Below are positions 12,450 to 26,396 of a DNA stretch of 64,000 nucleotides, one piece after another. Source of the stretch: Papio anubis. Its lineage: Eukaryota > Chordata > Mammalia > Primates > Cercopithecidae. The notes under the pieces are model-generated. The model was not told the DNA's origin. It made no database searches and saw only the letters and a list, made by a program, of their open reading frames with translations. The DNA lies in NCBI RefSeq assembly GCF_008728515.1, contig NC_044990.1:13351156-13415155 (forward strand). The letters are read 5' to 3'. The stretch's first letter is position 1; each line of letters opens with the position of its first letter. Position numbers and translations under genes: made by a program.

Positions 12450-13116
12450 CAGTCGAGACCAGTAGCTTCTTGTTATTCACAGGAGTCATGTTCTAGAAAG
12501 TCACCAAGAACTCTGAATTAGTGAATACTGAACCTTTGCTCCTAAAGGAAATACATGATGATGTTCCCACAAGCCCCTAGTCACACATTTTCATCAACCA
12601 ATCAATACACACCCTCGTTTTATGTGCATTTAAGACACCCTATTTAACCTGTGTTGCTGATTCATTAATATTGAGCTCACAGCCCACAGCACTATAACCA
12701 CACCTAAAGGAAGCTCCTCTAACGCTCTTATTTTCTCCATGAGGCACATCACAGCTTTCTTGTTTCTCGGAACGTCAAACAGCCCTTCAGCGCTACATTT
12801 GGGAGCCATTTTGAATAGCAAAGTTACCAACAAAGATCCCGTAAGTGCGAAAAACACAGCACTAACTGGACTGTGAAGAGGACGCGGACTGTGAAGAGGA
12901 CACTTGTCTACACTATGAGAACGGAAACAAAATGGCGGTGCGGTTGCCTTTGACCCAGCCGGAAATGTGCTCCTCCAGTGACCTGAAGTTTTTGCCACTG
13001 GGTATATGTCCGCAAATGACCGAAGTGCTGGGAATACTGATTTGGGGGCAACAAATGAATTTTAGTGAGTAGGCAAATTCTCAGATAGGGAATCCACAAA
13101 TAATGAGGGCCGACTC
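12450..13116 (+). mobile_element. Old DNA transposon (Tigger/MER-like, non-autonomous)
   Basis: The two ends mirror each other: CAGTCGAGACC...TTGTTATTCACAG on the left, and AATCCACAAATAATGAGGGCCGACTC on the right (read in parts). Internal blocks such as ACATTTTCATCAACCAATCAATACA and TTCATTAATATTGAGCTCA fit a miniature DNA element with imperfect ends. It contains an 18-bp near-perfect tandem (12868-12903). Family name not assigned; strand is arbitrary. Confidence 0.6.
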
Positions 13117-14806
13117 CATTTGTTAAGACATTGTTGTGTACTTGGAGCATGTATGTATGGGTTGCATGCATACATGCTGGAAAACGAAGAACACGCAGCA
13201 GTGTCCAGGTTTATCCTATGCACTTCTCGACAATCTATAGAAGTGTCACAAACTCTCATTATTACTGTAGCCAATGGGAGACAATTAAGCCTTCTAAGAC
13301 TACTTTATTCAACTGAGTTAGTCACTTAAGATTCCAGTACATCCAGTTAGAAGAAAACATTATAATATTGTGTTCGCATGAAGAATCTGTAAGATATAAA
13401 AGTGTACCAACAGATCATTAATTGTATACAATTTATTTGTAAGAAGGTCAATGCTTTCTGATCACAGGACATACTAGAAATACATAAATGTGAGATTCCT
13501 AGACAGTTTCAAAATAACAAAACCAACTCTCAATTTATTTGGTAAATAAATAATCATGCCAATGGATCATAGGCAAATAAATCTTAAGCCCAAAAGACAT
13601 TTTAATACTCTGGTTACTCTTTAAGTAAATCCATGTGAGAATTTTAGTACCTAAAGTGAAAATGGCGAGTTCTGGGCTTTCTGCCAATTTCATTTGGGGT
13701 GTGAAATTTCTGACTTACAAGCTGAAATTCTTGGAACCTTAGAAGAATTTCTCTTTTTTTTTTTGTAATTGAGAATGGTTCTCCCACCCACAAAACGACC
13801 TACTTCCTTTTACCTAGCAGCTTTGGAGGAGCAAGTGTGAGCAGTGTGAGAAGGACCTTCTGGGAGGCAGGACCTCAGCCCACCTGCAGCCCCACAGCCT
13901 CTCCTCACGGCTGGCTGCCCCTTGGTGCACGGGCATTCCACAGCCTGGGGAATGTTATGGCACACAGTGAGGCATTGTGCCACCAAATCCCCATCCCAGG
14001 TTATTTGAGGTAAAGGGAGAAATGACAAAGGAAGTGCCAGCACCTGCTTCCTCACTCCCTTTCCCAGCTTCTCTGGAGGCTCCTTCCTTCAGGGATGTCA
14101 CATTGTTCCTTCCTCCCTTCACGACCTCCCTCAAGCTTGCTGCCTAAGCAGCCTTCTAATGTCACTTCTGTGATTTCTCACTTCGGGGTATTTTTACCCA
14201 TGGGTGTGAAGAACAAGGAAGCAACACGTCGTGGAAGGAGGGTGGTCGCCCATGGCTCCTCCATCAAATGAGAGCACAGGAGGAGCAGAAGAGACTTCCC
14301 CAGGGGCACACAGTTTCTCCCTCTCCTTGGAGAGCCTGGCCTGCATCCCCTGAAATTTTGAAGTGCAGGAACTTGCACCCCATTCTCCTCTGAGGAAGCT
14401 GAAGAGACCGTGGATGAGGCTGACTCCTGCACAAGAAATCTCACAGACACAGGAAGGGCTGACACACTGCTGGGGTGTAGGCCACACTGCTGTGCCACAC
14501 CAGGCATGGGCAGGGCAGGGTAGAGGGACAGTCTGCATGAGTACTTGGGCCCTGTTTTAGCCAGGAGAGCTGCCTGGAGGGACAAGGAGATGTCTGTAGA
14601 AAGAGGCTGGTTGGGGATAGAGGGTGAGGGTCTTACCAATGCACCTGGGCTGAGGAAAGAGCCACAAAGCTACCCAGAATAGAGGCTTATCCTTTCTTAA
14701 GGTAAAACCAGTTGAGAGAGTCCAAGCTATAACCTACAAGGAGCTCAAATGTACTTCATGGAAAGAACCAGACATCTGCCAGGCCCAGGGTATGAACCAG
14801 CAACGT
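13117..14806. other. Single-copy stretch
   Basis: About 1.7 kb. The first half is AT-rich. The second half (13800-14640) is more GC-rich and has a minus-strand frame of 153 codons (14178-14639) with no recognisable protein, no start context of note and overlapping frames on both strands. I see no repeat in it. Confidence 0.5.
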
Positions 14807-14826
14807 AAGAATTGCCCCATACTCTT

Positions 14827-15217
14827 GGCACATATACACCATGGAATACTATGCAGCCATAAAAAAGGATGAGTTTGTGTCCTTTGTAGGGACATGGATG
14901 CAGCTGGAAACCATCATTCTTAGCAAACTATCACAAGAACTGAAAACCAAACACCGCATGTTCTCACTCATAGGTGGGAACTGAACAATGAGATCACTTG
15001 GACTCAGGTAGGGGAACATCACACACTGGGGCCTATCATGGGGAGGGGGGAGGGGGGAGGGATTGCATTGGGAGTTATACCTGATGTAAATGACGAGTTG
15101 ATGGGTGCAGCAGACCAACATGGCACAAGTATACATATGTAACAAACCTGCACGTTATGCACATGTACCCTACAACTTAAAGTATAATAATAAATAAATT
15201 TAAAAAAAAAAAAAAAA
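14827..15217 (+). mobile_element. L1PA 3'-end insertion with target-site duplication
   Basis: A 5'-truncated L1 of only 391 bp. It has the CACCATGGAATACTATGCAG block, the TTCTCACTCATAGGTGGGAA block, the G-rich tract GGGGAGGGGGGAGGGGGGAG, CCTGCACGTTATGCACATG and a poly-A tail. It is bounded by a perfect direct repeat of about 18-20 bp (14807-14826 and 15218-15237, core GAATTGCCCCATACTCTT). Bases suggest L1PA4 to L1PA8. It is one of the younger insertions here. Confidence 0.95.
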
Positions 15218-15237
15218 AAGAATTGCCCCATACTCTT

Positions 15238-16369
15238 AACTTCCCTTCTCCTTCTCCTCCCAAGGCAGGAAGCAGAAGCTTGTGAGATAAGGCATTCTAG
15301 CTCCCTCCTCTCCTGCCTCCAGACTGACCCAGGTTGGTTCCAGGAGGTTGACGCTTTAACCTGAAGCCAAGTCAGACAACTTGAATAATAGCTTGGACTG
15401 GACATTAAATGTTTGAAATTGAGTCTATGCCTTATGTCACCACAGGGATGCACATTTTCTAAGAATAAAAAGAAAAGCTCTGGGATATGCCAGAACCTGC
15501 ATCCAGGATTGAAGGGAAAAAAGTTCTACTAATCAAGTTTAATGGGGTAATGAGAGGCAAAGTAAAGTTACGCTTGTTTTAGACCCGATTCTCGTTTGTT
15601 CAGCTTACCTGATAGATTCATGCACACTTAGAAACAACAGGAAGGATAAGGTAAAATAGGAAACTGATGCACTGATTATCAGTCAGAGGTTCAGGACACA
15701 CATTTTCAGAGTAGAATGTTCAGAAATTCCCAACGTAGTCTCCACATAGGTCTCTCTGAGCTGGAGCCTTGTAGCTTTCAACTTAAATGTCCCACAGGCA
15801 TCTCAGAAGAAGCACGTTCAAATGTCTCCTACCTCAAAACTCTCTTCCTCCAAGGCTCCAGAGTCAGGTCCTTGCACTAGCTTTTTAATTCATACTTTTT
15901 AAAAATAAATAAATAGGAAACTGCATAAAGAGCATGTAGCACTTTAATGGGCACAAAATGTACTATTATTACACAGAATCTATTATTACAAGCTGGTCAA
16001 GGAAATGAGGGAGGGAGGGATGGAGGGAGGGAAGCAGAAGGGAGGGAAGCAAGAAGGAAAGAAGAGGCTGGGTGCACAGCCCATCACACATTCAGGTGTG
16101 TGCCAGTCCATACCCATGTTTGTGGACAAAGATCTACAGGTTGGTCACACATGAGGGCATGGAGTTTATTCACAGCCACTCACTATAAGAGCCAGCACTT
16201 CAACACTGCAGGTGACATCTGGTCTTCATTTAGGAATGCAGGCACCTGTGGTGAGTAGGTAGTGGGGGTTTAGGTGATTGACAAAAAAGTGTTGTCAGGA
16301 CATGTCATCAGAAGACCTGTTTGCAGCTTAGAGGGATCACTTAAAACCTTAGGAGTTTGAGTGGTGAAT
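15238..16369. other. Single-copy stretch with a GGGA-rich tract
   Basis: No gene. A purine-rich low-complexity tract of GGGA/GGAA units lies at about 16003-16066. Confidence 0.55.
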
Positions 16370-16450
16370 TCTCTTTAAACTTCATTTTTCTTACCTTTAA
16401 AGTGGGAATAAGAATCTTAACTCTATCTCCTAGAAGGTGTGGGAATCAAT
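16370..16450 (+). mobile_element. MIR fragment
   Basis: CTTCATTTTTCTTACCTTTAAAGTGGG and AATAAGAATCTTAACTC fit the MIR central block. Confidence 0.45.
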
Positions 16451-16609
16451 GTCGTGGATACTGTGTCCCGATCCCCCTTGAGGACCAAGGCACTCATTTG
16501 CACGGTCCCAAGGGTTTTGACTGCTGAGGGTCCTCTGCTGAGTCCCCGTCTAGGAATTACCCTCAGCCTTTCCCAAGGTCTGCCTTTCCAGACCGTACCT
16601 ACCCCAATG

Positions 16610-17345
16610 ATTCATTAACACAGGTAGAAATCATCTCCAAAGTCCAACTCCATCTCCCCACCTTCACGTTCCACCATAGGCCAGGCGTCCATCACCTCTC
16701 ACCTAGTAGATTCTTGCAATTCATCTCCCTCGTTCTTCCCTTGACACCCTGCCGCCTGAATGATCCCTGTAAAAGGAAATTACACCATGTTCTCCATGGC
16801 TTCCCATCCTCTTAGCATGAAAGCCAAAATCCTTACGCCTACAAAGCCCACACAGCATTCCACTGCTGGCTCACCCTGCCGGGAACCTTGTGATCTCCTC
16901 TCCAGATCCAATATTCTCTTCTTGTTCATGTTACTCCAGCCACACTGGACTCCCCGCCCTAACTCAAACTCACCAGGCACTCTCCAGACTCCAGACCTTT
17001 GCACTGGCCATTCCCTCTCCCTACAAGGCTCTCCCCAACGTGAACTGCTTCCTCCCTTCACTTAAGTCTTTGTGTAAATGGCTCCTGATCACTGAGGTTT
17101 TCCTCCCCGCTGTACTTAAAATTGCAACACCCTATCCCTTTTTCCTGCTTTATTTTCCTCCTTAACATCCATCACCATTATCACACATATAGGTCTATAT
17201 GTCTCCTTCCACTAGAATATAAGCTCTGTGATGGTCAGAATTTTTGCTTTGTTTTCTTCACTGCCATAACCCCATCACCTAATACAGTGATGGACATAGA
17301 ATAAGTCTTCATTAAATATTGACTGATGGAGTGAATAAATTAATA
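16610..17345 (+). mobile_element. L2 (long 3' part)
   Basis: One of the longest L2 matches here. In order: TTACACCATGTTCTCCATGGCTTCCCATC, CCAGACCTTTGCACTGGCCATTCCCTCTCC (in parts), GTGTAAATGGCTCCTGATCACTGAGG, AACACCCTATCCC, CACTAGAATATAAGCTCTGTGATGG, ATTAAATATTGACTGATGGAGTGAATAAAT. It ends at the L2 3' terminus. Confidence 0.88.
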
Positions 17346-17800
17346 ACAGGTGAAGAGTTTCCCTGACAAACAGAAACTAACTTTTTTTTTCCCTGTGAGT
17401 AAATAAATGTTCAACAGAATTCAGATATTCCTGATCTGTATGTAGGCAAGTACATATATACAAATGTAAGAATGTAGTACTTGAACATAACACAGTGATA
17501 TTCAATACCTAAAGACACATGGAAAAATTTGCTACAGTTGGTTAGTCAATGACAGCAACGCATACTGAGAACCGACATTATCAGCATCTGACTCCTACTT
17601 CATCTCTTTTCTGTGAGATAGAGCCAAAGAATGACACATCTGAATCATTGTGACATCTTTTCTTCTTTGCCAAAGAAACTGAAGAGAAAGGTCTGTGAAA
17701 TTGTAAGGGCAGATGTTACCATACAGTCTGTAATTTTTTCTTTTCTATAGTTCTCAAATCACTAGGGCTTCTGAAGTTTCCATTGTTTTTTCTTTCTTCC
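17346..17800. other. Single-copy stretch
   Basis: AT-rich; nothing recognised. Confidence 0.5.
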
Positions 17801-19719
<1,919 letters not shown>

Positions 19720-20015
19720 TTTCCTTTCTTGCAACCCCACTGGATCAAATCATACTCCTTGTTTCATTGTTCAAGGCCTAGCCAAATTAATCTCTTCTTT
19801 GGGGAGACCCAAATGCCTTCCTAAGTAGAATGTATTCCTGAAAGTGTGATCTTTGGCAGACTGTACTAGTCGCACTACAGATTTGCCCTAATATGTAAAA
19901 GTCCATTGTTTATAGGCCTCTCTTACTCTACTACGAAGTTTTGGCGGACTGATCTGTATCTTATTCACACACTCCCTACCCACTCATTAAATGTTTGCTG
20001 AATGAATGTGTGAAC
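19720..20015 (+). mobile_element. L2 3' end
   Basis: GTTCAAGGCCTAGCC, AATCTCTTCTTTGGGGAGACC, and ATTAAATGTTTGCTGAATGAATG at the end, in L2 order. Confidence 0.6.
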
Positions 20016-21268
20016 AAAAGAGAGACAGAATCTATCTCTTTGTTCTCTCACGTTTTCACTGTCTTTTGTTTTAGAGAAAAGAAAAATCTACAGTCCAGAG
20101 AAATTCAGTCTTTCCCTGCACAACATTGTCAAAGCTGCAAACACAGAATTAATGGAACAGCCTCGCTGGCTCCATGGACATATGTAGTGTTAGGACAGCT
20201 ATTGTGTGTTTCTACCACTGACAACAATCAAGTATGTAGTAGAGAAATACCACCAGTGGTATTAAAAAAAGGAATATTGTTTATTAAAATTCTGAAACTC
20301 TAGGCAAAGACTCCCGTGAACTCTCCTACATGCTTTCCAAAATATATGAGTCTCTAGCAAAAAGGAGTACTCCTTTTGGATTTGACATCTTATTTCTTTA
20401 AATTCCCAAGACATACTCTAGCCCACAGATGCTGCCAAACTGAAGTGTTGACAGTGCTTGAGTGATACTGATGTCATCAGAGAGAGGACAAGTAGTCAGT
20501 TTGCAGGGAGCTGGGACCATCATATCAATGGGGAGAGAAAGGTGGAGATGGGAATTTTTGACTGTTCTTTACTTCTGCACTGTAACCCTTTAAGTACCTG
20601 TGAGTAGTCAACCTGCATCTGCAGCAAGTTAAAGCCTTTATCCTAAAGGAATCTGCTGACATAATTAATTAGTGTCAATTCAATGAGTGGAAGAATCTTG
20701 GAGGATTCTAATAATATTGTGCTAATGTCTCTCACAGAATTAGCAAAATCTAAGGCCAAGGCAAGGATATCATTCTTCTGGGCTCCAATCTATCTGGCTC
20801 CCAGGGCCCCAGACATTGCAGGGACTGGTGACTGAGGGGTTTCACCTTAGACCAGGAAGCATCCCTTTGTAAGTGACTTTCTGGAAGCTACTGAAAGCGA
20901 GAAGTGTAATTTTAGCATTATCACATCAGCATGCGTATTGATGTGTTTATAATGTACAGGACCATTCCTAAGGCATTTGGCCATAATTGCTGGGTCAATT
21001 CACAGGGCAGTCAAGATACTCCAAGAGTGCTATGGAACAGGATGCTAATGGCATGTAGCCGTGATAGAATGACGAAGTGATGATAGTTTAAGATACATGA
21101 GACATCAGCAAGGGTGACGGGCAAAAGAAGATGCAGAACTTTGCCTCTGAAGGAAGAAAAACGCGCTTAGTTTAGCTAAAATGTCGTTTATATTCCACAA
21201 TCATTGTCATTGTTCTATCACTACGTCATCGTTATCAGGAGCCACAGGGTCAGGAAACTGCCACTTCA
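20016..21268. other. Single-copy stretch
   Basis: No gene or repeat recognised. Confidence 0.5.
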
Positions 21269-21374
21269 CACACACACGCATGTATACACACATGCACACG
21301 TACATATACGCATGCATGCACACACAGGCACACACACACATGCACACACACACACGCACATACACACATACAAC
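21269..21374. repeat. Interrupted CA-rich repeat
   Basis: ACACAC, GCATGTATACAC and CACACATGCACAC units, degraded. Confidence 0.95.
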
Positions 21375-21416
21375 TGGGTTTAAACAAACTCAAACTCTGC
21401 TCAGCTCTTTGGTTTT

Positions 21417-21418
<2 letters not shown>

Positions 21419-21450
<32 letters not shown>
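21419..21450. repeat. (TG)n microsatellite
   Basis: About 16 pure TG units that run straight into the edge of the MaLR LTR. Confidence 0.97.
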
Positions 21451-21452
<2 letters not shown>

Positions 21453-21819
21453 TGGTCCGTTCTCACATTGCTAGAAAGAACTATCTGAGATTGGGTAATT
21501 TATGAAGACAACAAGTTTTTAATTGACTCACAGCTCCACAGGCTATACAGGAAGCATGGCTAGGAGGCCTCAGGAAACTTACAATCATGGCAAAAGGCAA
21601 AGGGGAAACAAGCACGTCTTACCATGGCAGAGCAGGAGAGAGAGAGAGAGAGAGAGCGTGCACAAAGGGGGAGTGCCACACAGCTTTACATCACCAAATC
21701 TCGTGAGAACTCACTGTCTATCACAAGAACAGCAAGGGGGAAATCCAGTCACCTCCCACCCAACATCGGGAACTACAATTCAACGTGAGATTTAGGTGGG
21801 GTCACAGAGCCAAACTACA
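21448..21819 (-). mobile_element. MaLR LTR (MST/THE1 type)
   Basis: Minus-strand LTR: TGTATTGGTCCGTTCTCACA, GATTGGGTAATTTATGAAGA, TTGACTCACAGCTCCACAGG, CTCAGGAAACTTACAATCATGG, AATCTCGTGAGAACTCACTG, and TGAGATTTAGGTGGGGTCACA near its far end. A (GA)n run of about ten units lies at 21637-21657. TG repeats abut one side and CA repeats the other. Confidence 0.9.
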
Positions 21820-21897
21820 CACACACACACACACACGCGCGCGCACACACATAGCTATGTATATGTATACACACACACGTACACACACACACACATG
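21820..21897. repeat. CA-rich repeat
   Basis: (CA)n with CGCGCG and TATGTATATG interruptions, directly after the LTR. Confidence 0.95.
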
Positions 21898-22029
21898 CAG
21901 AGGGGAGTGAGAGATCTAGAAAGTCTTGAACATGAACTTAAAGATTACAACCAGAATGATAAGGGTACACAAACACAAAGTTATTTGTATACATCAGGAT
22001 AAAGGAACCCCTGGAAGAGTAAGTCTTCT

Positions 22030-22330
22030 TCATCATAACTAAAGTCCTAAGGCCATCAGCTTACCTGAGTCTTACATATTCTGGCTTCCACTTGGTTTTC
22101 ATTCTACATCCCTTACCTAAGCATCTCAGTCATTTCTATAGTTTCTTCTAAATATTCATAATATTCTAATCTCTGAGGTCTAGACCCATAATTCTAACTG
22201 CCTATTACTATTAGATATTGATGTCATCTGGAGGTCTAGACCCATAATTCTAACTGCCTATTACTATTAGATATTGATGTCATCTGGACATCATAAATTC
22301 AATGCATCCAAAAGCAGATGCCCACAATGG
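22030..22330 (+). mobile_element. Possible L2 remnant
   Basis: Faint similarity to internal L2 sequence (CATAAATTCAATGCATCCAAAAGCAGAT). It contains the 56-bp tandem duplication. Confidence 0.3.
22175..22286. repeat. 56-bp perfect tandem duplication
   Basis: Two identical adjacent copies, 22175-22230 and 22231-22286, each starting GAGGTCTAGACCCATAATTC and ending GATGTCATCTG. No difference between copies, so the event is recent or the two have been kept the same. Confidence 0.97.
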
Positions 22331-23029
22331 GTCAAAAATTAAGTAGTTGTGATTCTTAGCAGGTAAATTGTGTGATTATGTGAAATGACAAAAAATTTAG
22401 AGCAGTATTTTTCAAACTTTCAGTAAGCTGTGGGCTACCTGCTTCATGGGTACACACAGACCAACAATTTTTCTAATTTTTATGGATTGATTGCAATTTT
22501 AAACAATTAAAAATCAAGCATTTTAAGTTAATATTCATATTTTTATAGCAAGAAAAATAATGATATTATTACAAATTATAACCAGTTACCAAAAGGGAAC
22601 TTTTATCTGTTTCAACTTAGACCCCAAGACAGTAAGTGCCATTACACTTTCCTTCCAGGCTGAGGTGATAAACTAGTTATAAAGGTGTTTATTCAGGCCA
22701 AGAAGGGAGTTTGAGCTTAAAAAGAGAATTTCACTGGAAAATGTTGTTCAAGTGTTGTAATATTTGCCTTCTCCACCCCCAGGGAGAAATAGGAGGTAGT
22801 CCACCTACCTCATCTCAAAGCTAAAGAGAAATGTTCAAACTCATAGAGTTTGAGGTGTAACCTTATAGTCTGTGGGACAAAGTAAACTTGTGTTTGACTC
22901 ATAGCAGACAGATACAAAGGGAGAAAGGCTGAGTGAAGCACAGTGGAGATTGTAATTAAATACTTACATTTCCACCGATGAGGAAACAAATATGTTTCTA
23001 GTAGACAAAAGACTTTTTTAAAACCCTAG
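22331..23029. other. Single-copy stretch
   Basis: No gene. A faint hAT-like start (GCAGTATTTTTCAAACTTT) is at about 22401, too weak to call. Confidence 0.45.
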
Positions 23030-24545
23030 GTATGCAAGAAAATAAAATAACCAAAAACTAAGGGGAAGAGGAACCCATAGAAAAATGTCCAGATATGCAA
23101 AAAGATTAAATGACCAAAAACCAACAGAGGTTGAAAAAAACAATAACAACACTGTTAGGTGCCCAGAAATTTGAGTTATCAAACATGTATTTTAGAATAC
23201 CTGTGATTATTATTCAAGTAAATAGATGGTGAGATGGTGAACTTCACCATATAGCTATAATGCATAAAAAGAATAAATGGGAATTATGGAAATCAAAAAT
23301 AAAATAACCTAAATTAAAAATTGATGAATGTGTTAAACAACAGGTTAAACATGGTACAAGAAAGAATTAGTGAACTGGAAATGGACCAATAGAAAATATC
23401 CAGCTGAAATCACAGAGACAAATAAGCAATTGCAAGTACAAAAAAGACCATAATTGAAGAGACTACAAGAGATATACAAGACACCATATTTTACAATCTA
23501 ACAAGTGTTAGTCTCCAAAGGAGAGGAAAGAAATAATGTGTCAGAATTAGTATGTGAAGACAGACTATGAATTTTGCAAAACTAACAAGACATAAAACCA
23601 CAGACACACAAAGATTCTGGAGGCTCTACCAATGTTGAGCAATATAAATACAAAGAAAACCACACCTATGCACATCAGAGTAAAACTGCTGAAAACTAAA
23701 GTCAGTGAGGAACGGTTCGTTCAAAGAGCAATAATAAGACCGATGGCTGACTTTTCAACTGAAACTATGTTCAAGAGATGATGAAATGACATTTTTAAAG
23801 TGTTGAAATGGTGCGGGGAGGGGGGGAACTGCCAATCTGCAATGCTGTAACTAGAGAAAATAGGTTTCAAAACTGAAAGTGAAAAAAAGAATGTTATTCT
23901 TATCTCATGACATATATAACAATTTATTCTAAGTAGATTGCAAACAAAAAAACAATAAATTCTATTTCATAAAATTGGGAACTTCTGTTAATCAAAAAAT
24001 GTTACTAAGTAAGTAAAAAGACAAGGCCTACCAAGGGCAAAGTTATTTTTAATCCATATGCCCAACAAAGGATTCATATCTACAAACTATAAACAACTCC
24101 TCAAACACAGTAAGAAAAAGACCAAGATCCCAATTTATAAATAAAGGTCAGAAGACATATTCAAACATTTCATAAAATATGACATCCAAGTGGTCAGTAA
24201 GCATTTGAAAAGGTGAGCAGCCTCACTGCTTATCGATGACATAGCAATTAAAACAATAAGATAAAAGCACTGGCAAAATTAATGACAAATGGCAAAAGTG
24301 AAAAAGAAAATACCAAGTGTTGCAAGGATGAGAAACAACTGGAATCATCACTGGTGCATTTAAATGTGTACAAGCAATTTAGAAAACTGTTTGGCAGTGT
24401 CTTCCAAAGCTCAGCATATACTTGCTCTATGACCTAGTGATTCTACTTGTAGGTATAAACCCAGCAAAAATATCTACCAAAAGAATGTATAAAGCAGCAG
24501 TATTTGCAAGAACTAAAAAATAGAAAAGTCCAAATGTCCAGCACT
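23030..24545 (+). mobile_element. Old L1 (L1M or HAL1-like): ORF1 part joined to ORF2 tail
   Basis: The first part reads like L1 ORF1: AAAGAATTAGTGAACTGGAA near 23361, AAGAAAACCACACCTATGCACATC near 23655, CTGCTGAAAACTAAAG, and GACTTTTCAACTGAAAC. By about 24050-24200 it reads like the end of ORF2: AGGATTCATATCTACAAACTA and CCAAGTGGTCAGTAAGCATTTGAAAAGGTG, followed by the 3' block near 24370-24540. The roughly 3 kb of endonuclease and reverse transcriptase between is missing. This fits a HAL1-type element or an internal deletion. All frames are broken. Confidence 0.75.
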
Positions 24546-25649
24546 TCATTCACACCTTCCAAACAGCATTAACTCCTTCTGCTACAGCAGACAGATGTTT
24601 ATGCACCTGTTCCCAATGCCAGCACCTCACTCCATCTCCACCCTCACTAAACACTGGTCTCCAGTTACTCAGGGACTCTAGTGAATAAAAAGATCTAGGA
24701 TGGATTCAGCAAAAGAGATCTAAATTATCTAAATGAAACGGCATTATTATTTTGACTTCAAGGTCCAAATTAAAAGCTCGTTTTAAGCACACATATCCTC
24801 ACTGACCAGCTGTGAGGTTCCGTGCTAATCCAACTGTGGGAACATTATTCGGGTGAGGTTTGAAGAGAGATGAGAGTCCACAGTTCTGAAGAACTGATAT
24901 GTGTCCATGGACAGTTTATTGCGGAAACCTGACTTTCCAATGATAGTAGAGAGCAGATATATTTCCCAAGCATGTCTGTTATAGGTATACAAATTATAGA
25001 AGCTGCATTATCTATTACTCAGTTCATTAATAATAGAAAAAGTTAATGAGTATAGAAAAGAGTGAAAACTTACATTGTAATATGTAAGTTTTTTTTTTTT
25101 TTCCTTTTTACTCTGTTTCCACTATAGCACGCTTTATAGTCTTTTGGAAATAGGCTATAAAGTCTTAATAATATATTGACATGTAGATATATTATTAAGC
25201 ATCAACATGGTGTTCTCAATGTCCTGGGTCTTTTTAATTCTACTGAATAACACCTCTAAAATATAAGCTTCACTCCCCATTTTACCTTTACCCAGCTCCT
25301 ACTGAATGCAAAGCCTGCCAGGAGGACGCTTCCACATCTTCCCCCTCCACCTGCACAAGTTAACTCCAAAGCAAACACAGGGTCCTAAATCACAAAGGAA
25401 TTTTAAATCCCAAGAGACCCCTTATTTGTCTCTATCATATTTGAAAGCATTTTTCAATTTGCACATGGATGATCACGCAGGAGACGATTTCTGATTCTCA
25501 TCAACCAGGAGATGTGAGTTGAGGGTGTCTTTTGTCAGCCTTCAAAGGGGAAGATCTTTGCACATGCAAACTGAGGATAAAGTTCCAACAGAGGGTTAAA
25601 TCCAAGGTCAAGCACAGGCGTGTCCAGACTTTAGTGAAATCACAATGAA
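24546..25649. other. Single-copy stretch
   Basis: No gene recognised. Poly-T run at about 25090-25102. Confidence 0.5.
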
Positions 25650-25870
25650 TTACACCTTGTTCAAACCCTGGTCCCACAATTTTCCAACTGTGGAAGCTTG
25701 GGCAAGGAAACTGACCTTCCTCTGTTTCAAAGGTTTTCATCTGTCAAAAGGAGATTAAAAATGCTTGCCCTGAGAGGTTTCTGTGGAAATTAAATGAAAT
25801 AACTCATACCAAGTACTTAGTCTGATAAAGCCTTGTACAAAGGAAGCACTGAATAACTATCAGGCTTATT
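25650..25870 (+). mobile_element. MIR
   Basis: Good MIR order: TTCAAACCCTGGTCCC, GGAAGCTTGGGCAAGGAAACTGACC, TCTGTTTCAAAGG, AAATTAAATGAAATAACTCAT, GGAAGCACTGAATAACTATC. A short (TTA)n run follows at 25867-25885. Confidence 0.8.
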
Positions 25871-26109
25871 ATTATTATTATTATTGCTGTCATCATCATC
25901 ACAATAAGGATAATTATTATTATTCTATCATCTCAGACACCTAAATATCATTTCTATATTAAGGCACAGCAGCACCATTTGATATCCTTTGGGAAAGAAA
26001 CAGCCCTCTTTTTATTCTACATCTTTTTGGTACTCACTCATTAACTCACTGTAAATTTGTGCTTTTCTCTTATTACAATATCCATTGGACCAGAAATGCT
26101 TTTTGAATG

Positions 26110-26275
26110 GATAATAACATTGACAACCACAATAATTAGCACAAACAGAGTGCTTATGGTGAGCCAGGCATGGATCTAAGGGCTTTACATGCATTCTGTC
26201 GCATGCTGCAGGGACTTTTCACATCACCACCTCATGCTGCAGGTACTTTCGTTACCCCCACCTGATACATTTACT
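26110..26275 (+). mobile_element. MIR
   Basis: GAGTGCTTATGGTGAGCCAGGCATGGATC and GGGCTTTACATGCATTCTG match the MIR 5' half. Confidence 0.65.
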
Positions 26276-26396
26276 AAGAGAATTACAATGTATTTCTTCT
26301 ATCCACTACCCAGACTCAGGTTTGCCATTTGGCCTCCAGGAAAGAAAATTTCTCTCACGTTGCTCTGATGGTGCTATGCACGAGGCATGAAGGGGG

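Noticed and set aside
14178..14639. 153-codon minus-strand frame
   Set aside because: No similarity to a known protein and several overlapping frames; best seen as chance in GC-richer DNA.
22175..22286. Possible CRISPR-like repeat
   Set aside because: Only two directly adjacent units with no spacers, in primate DNA; it is a simple tandem duplication.
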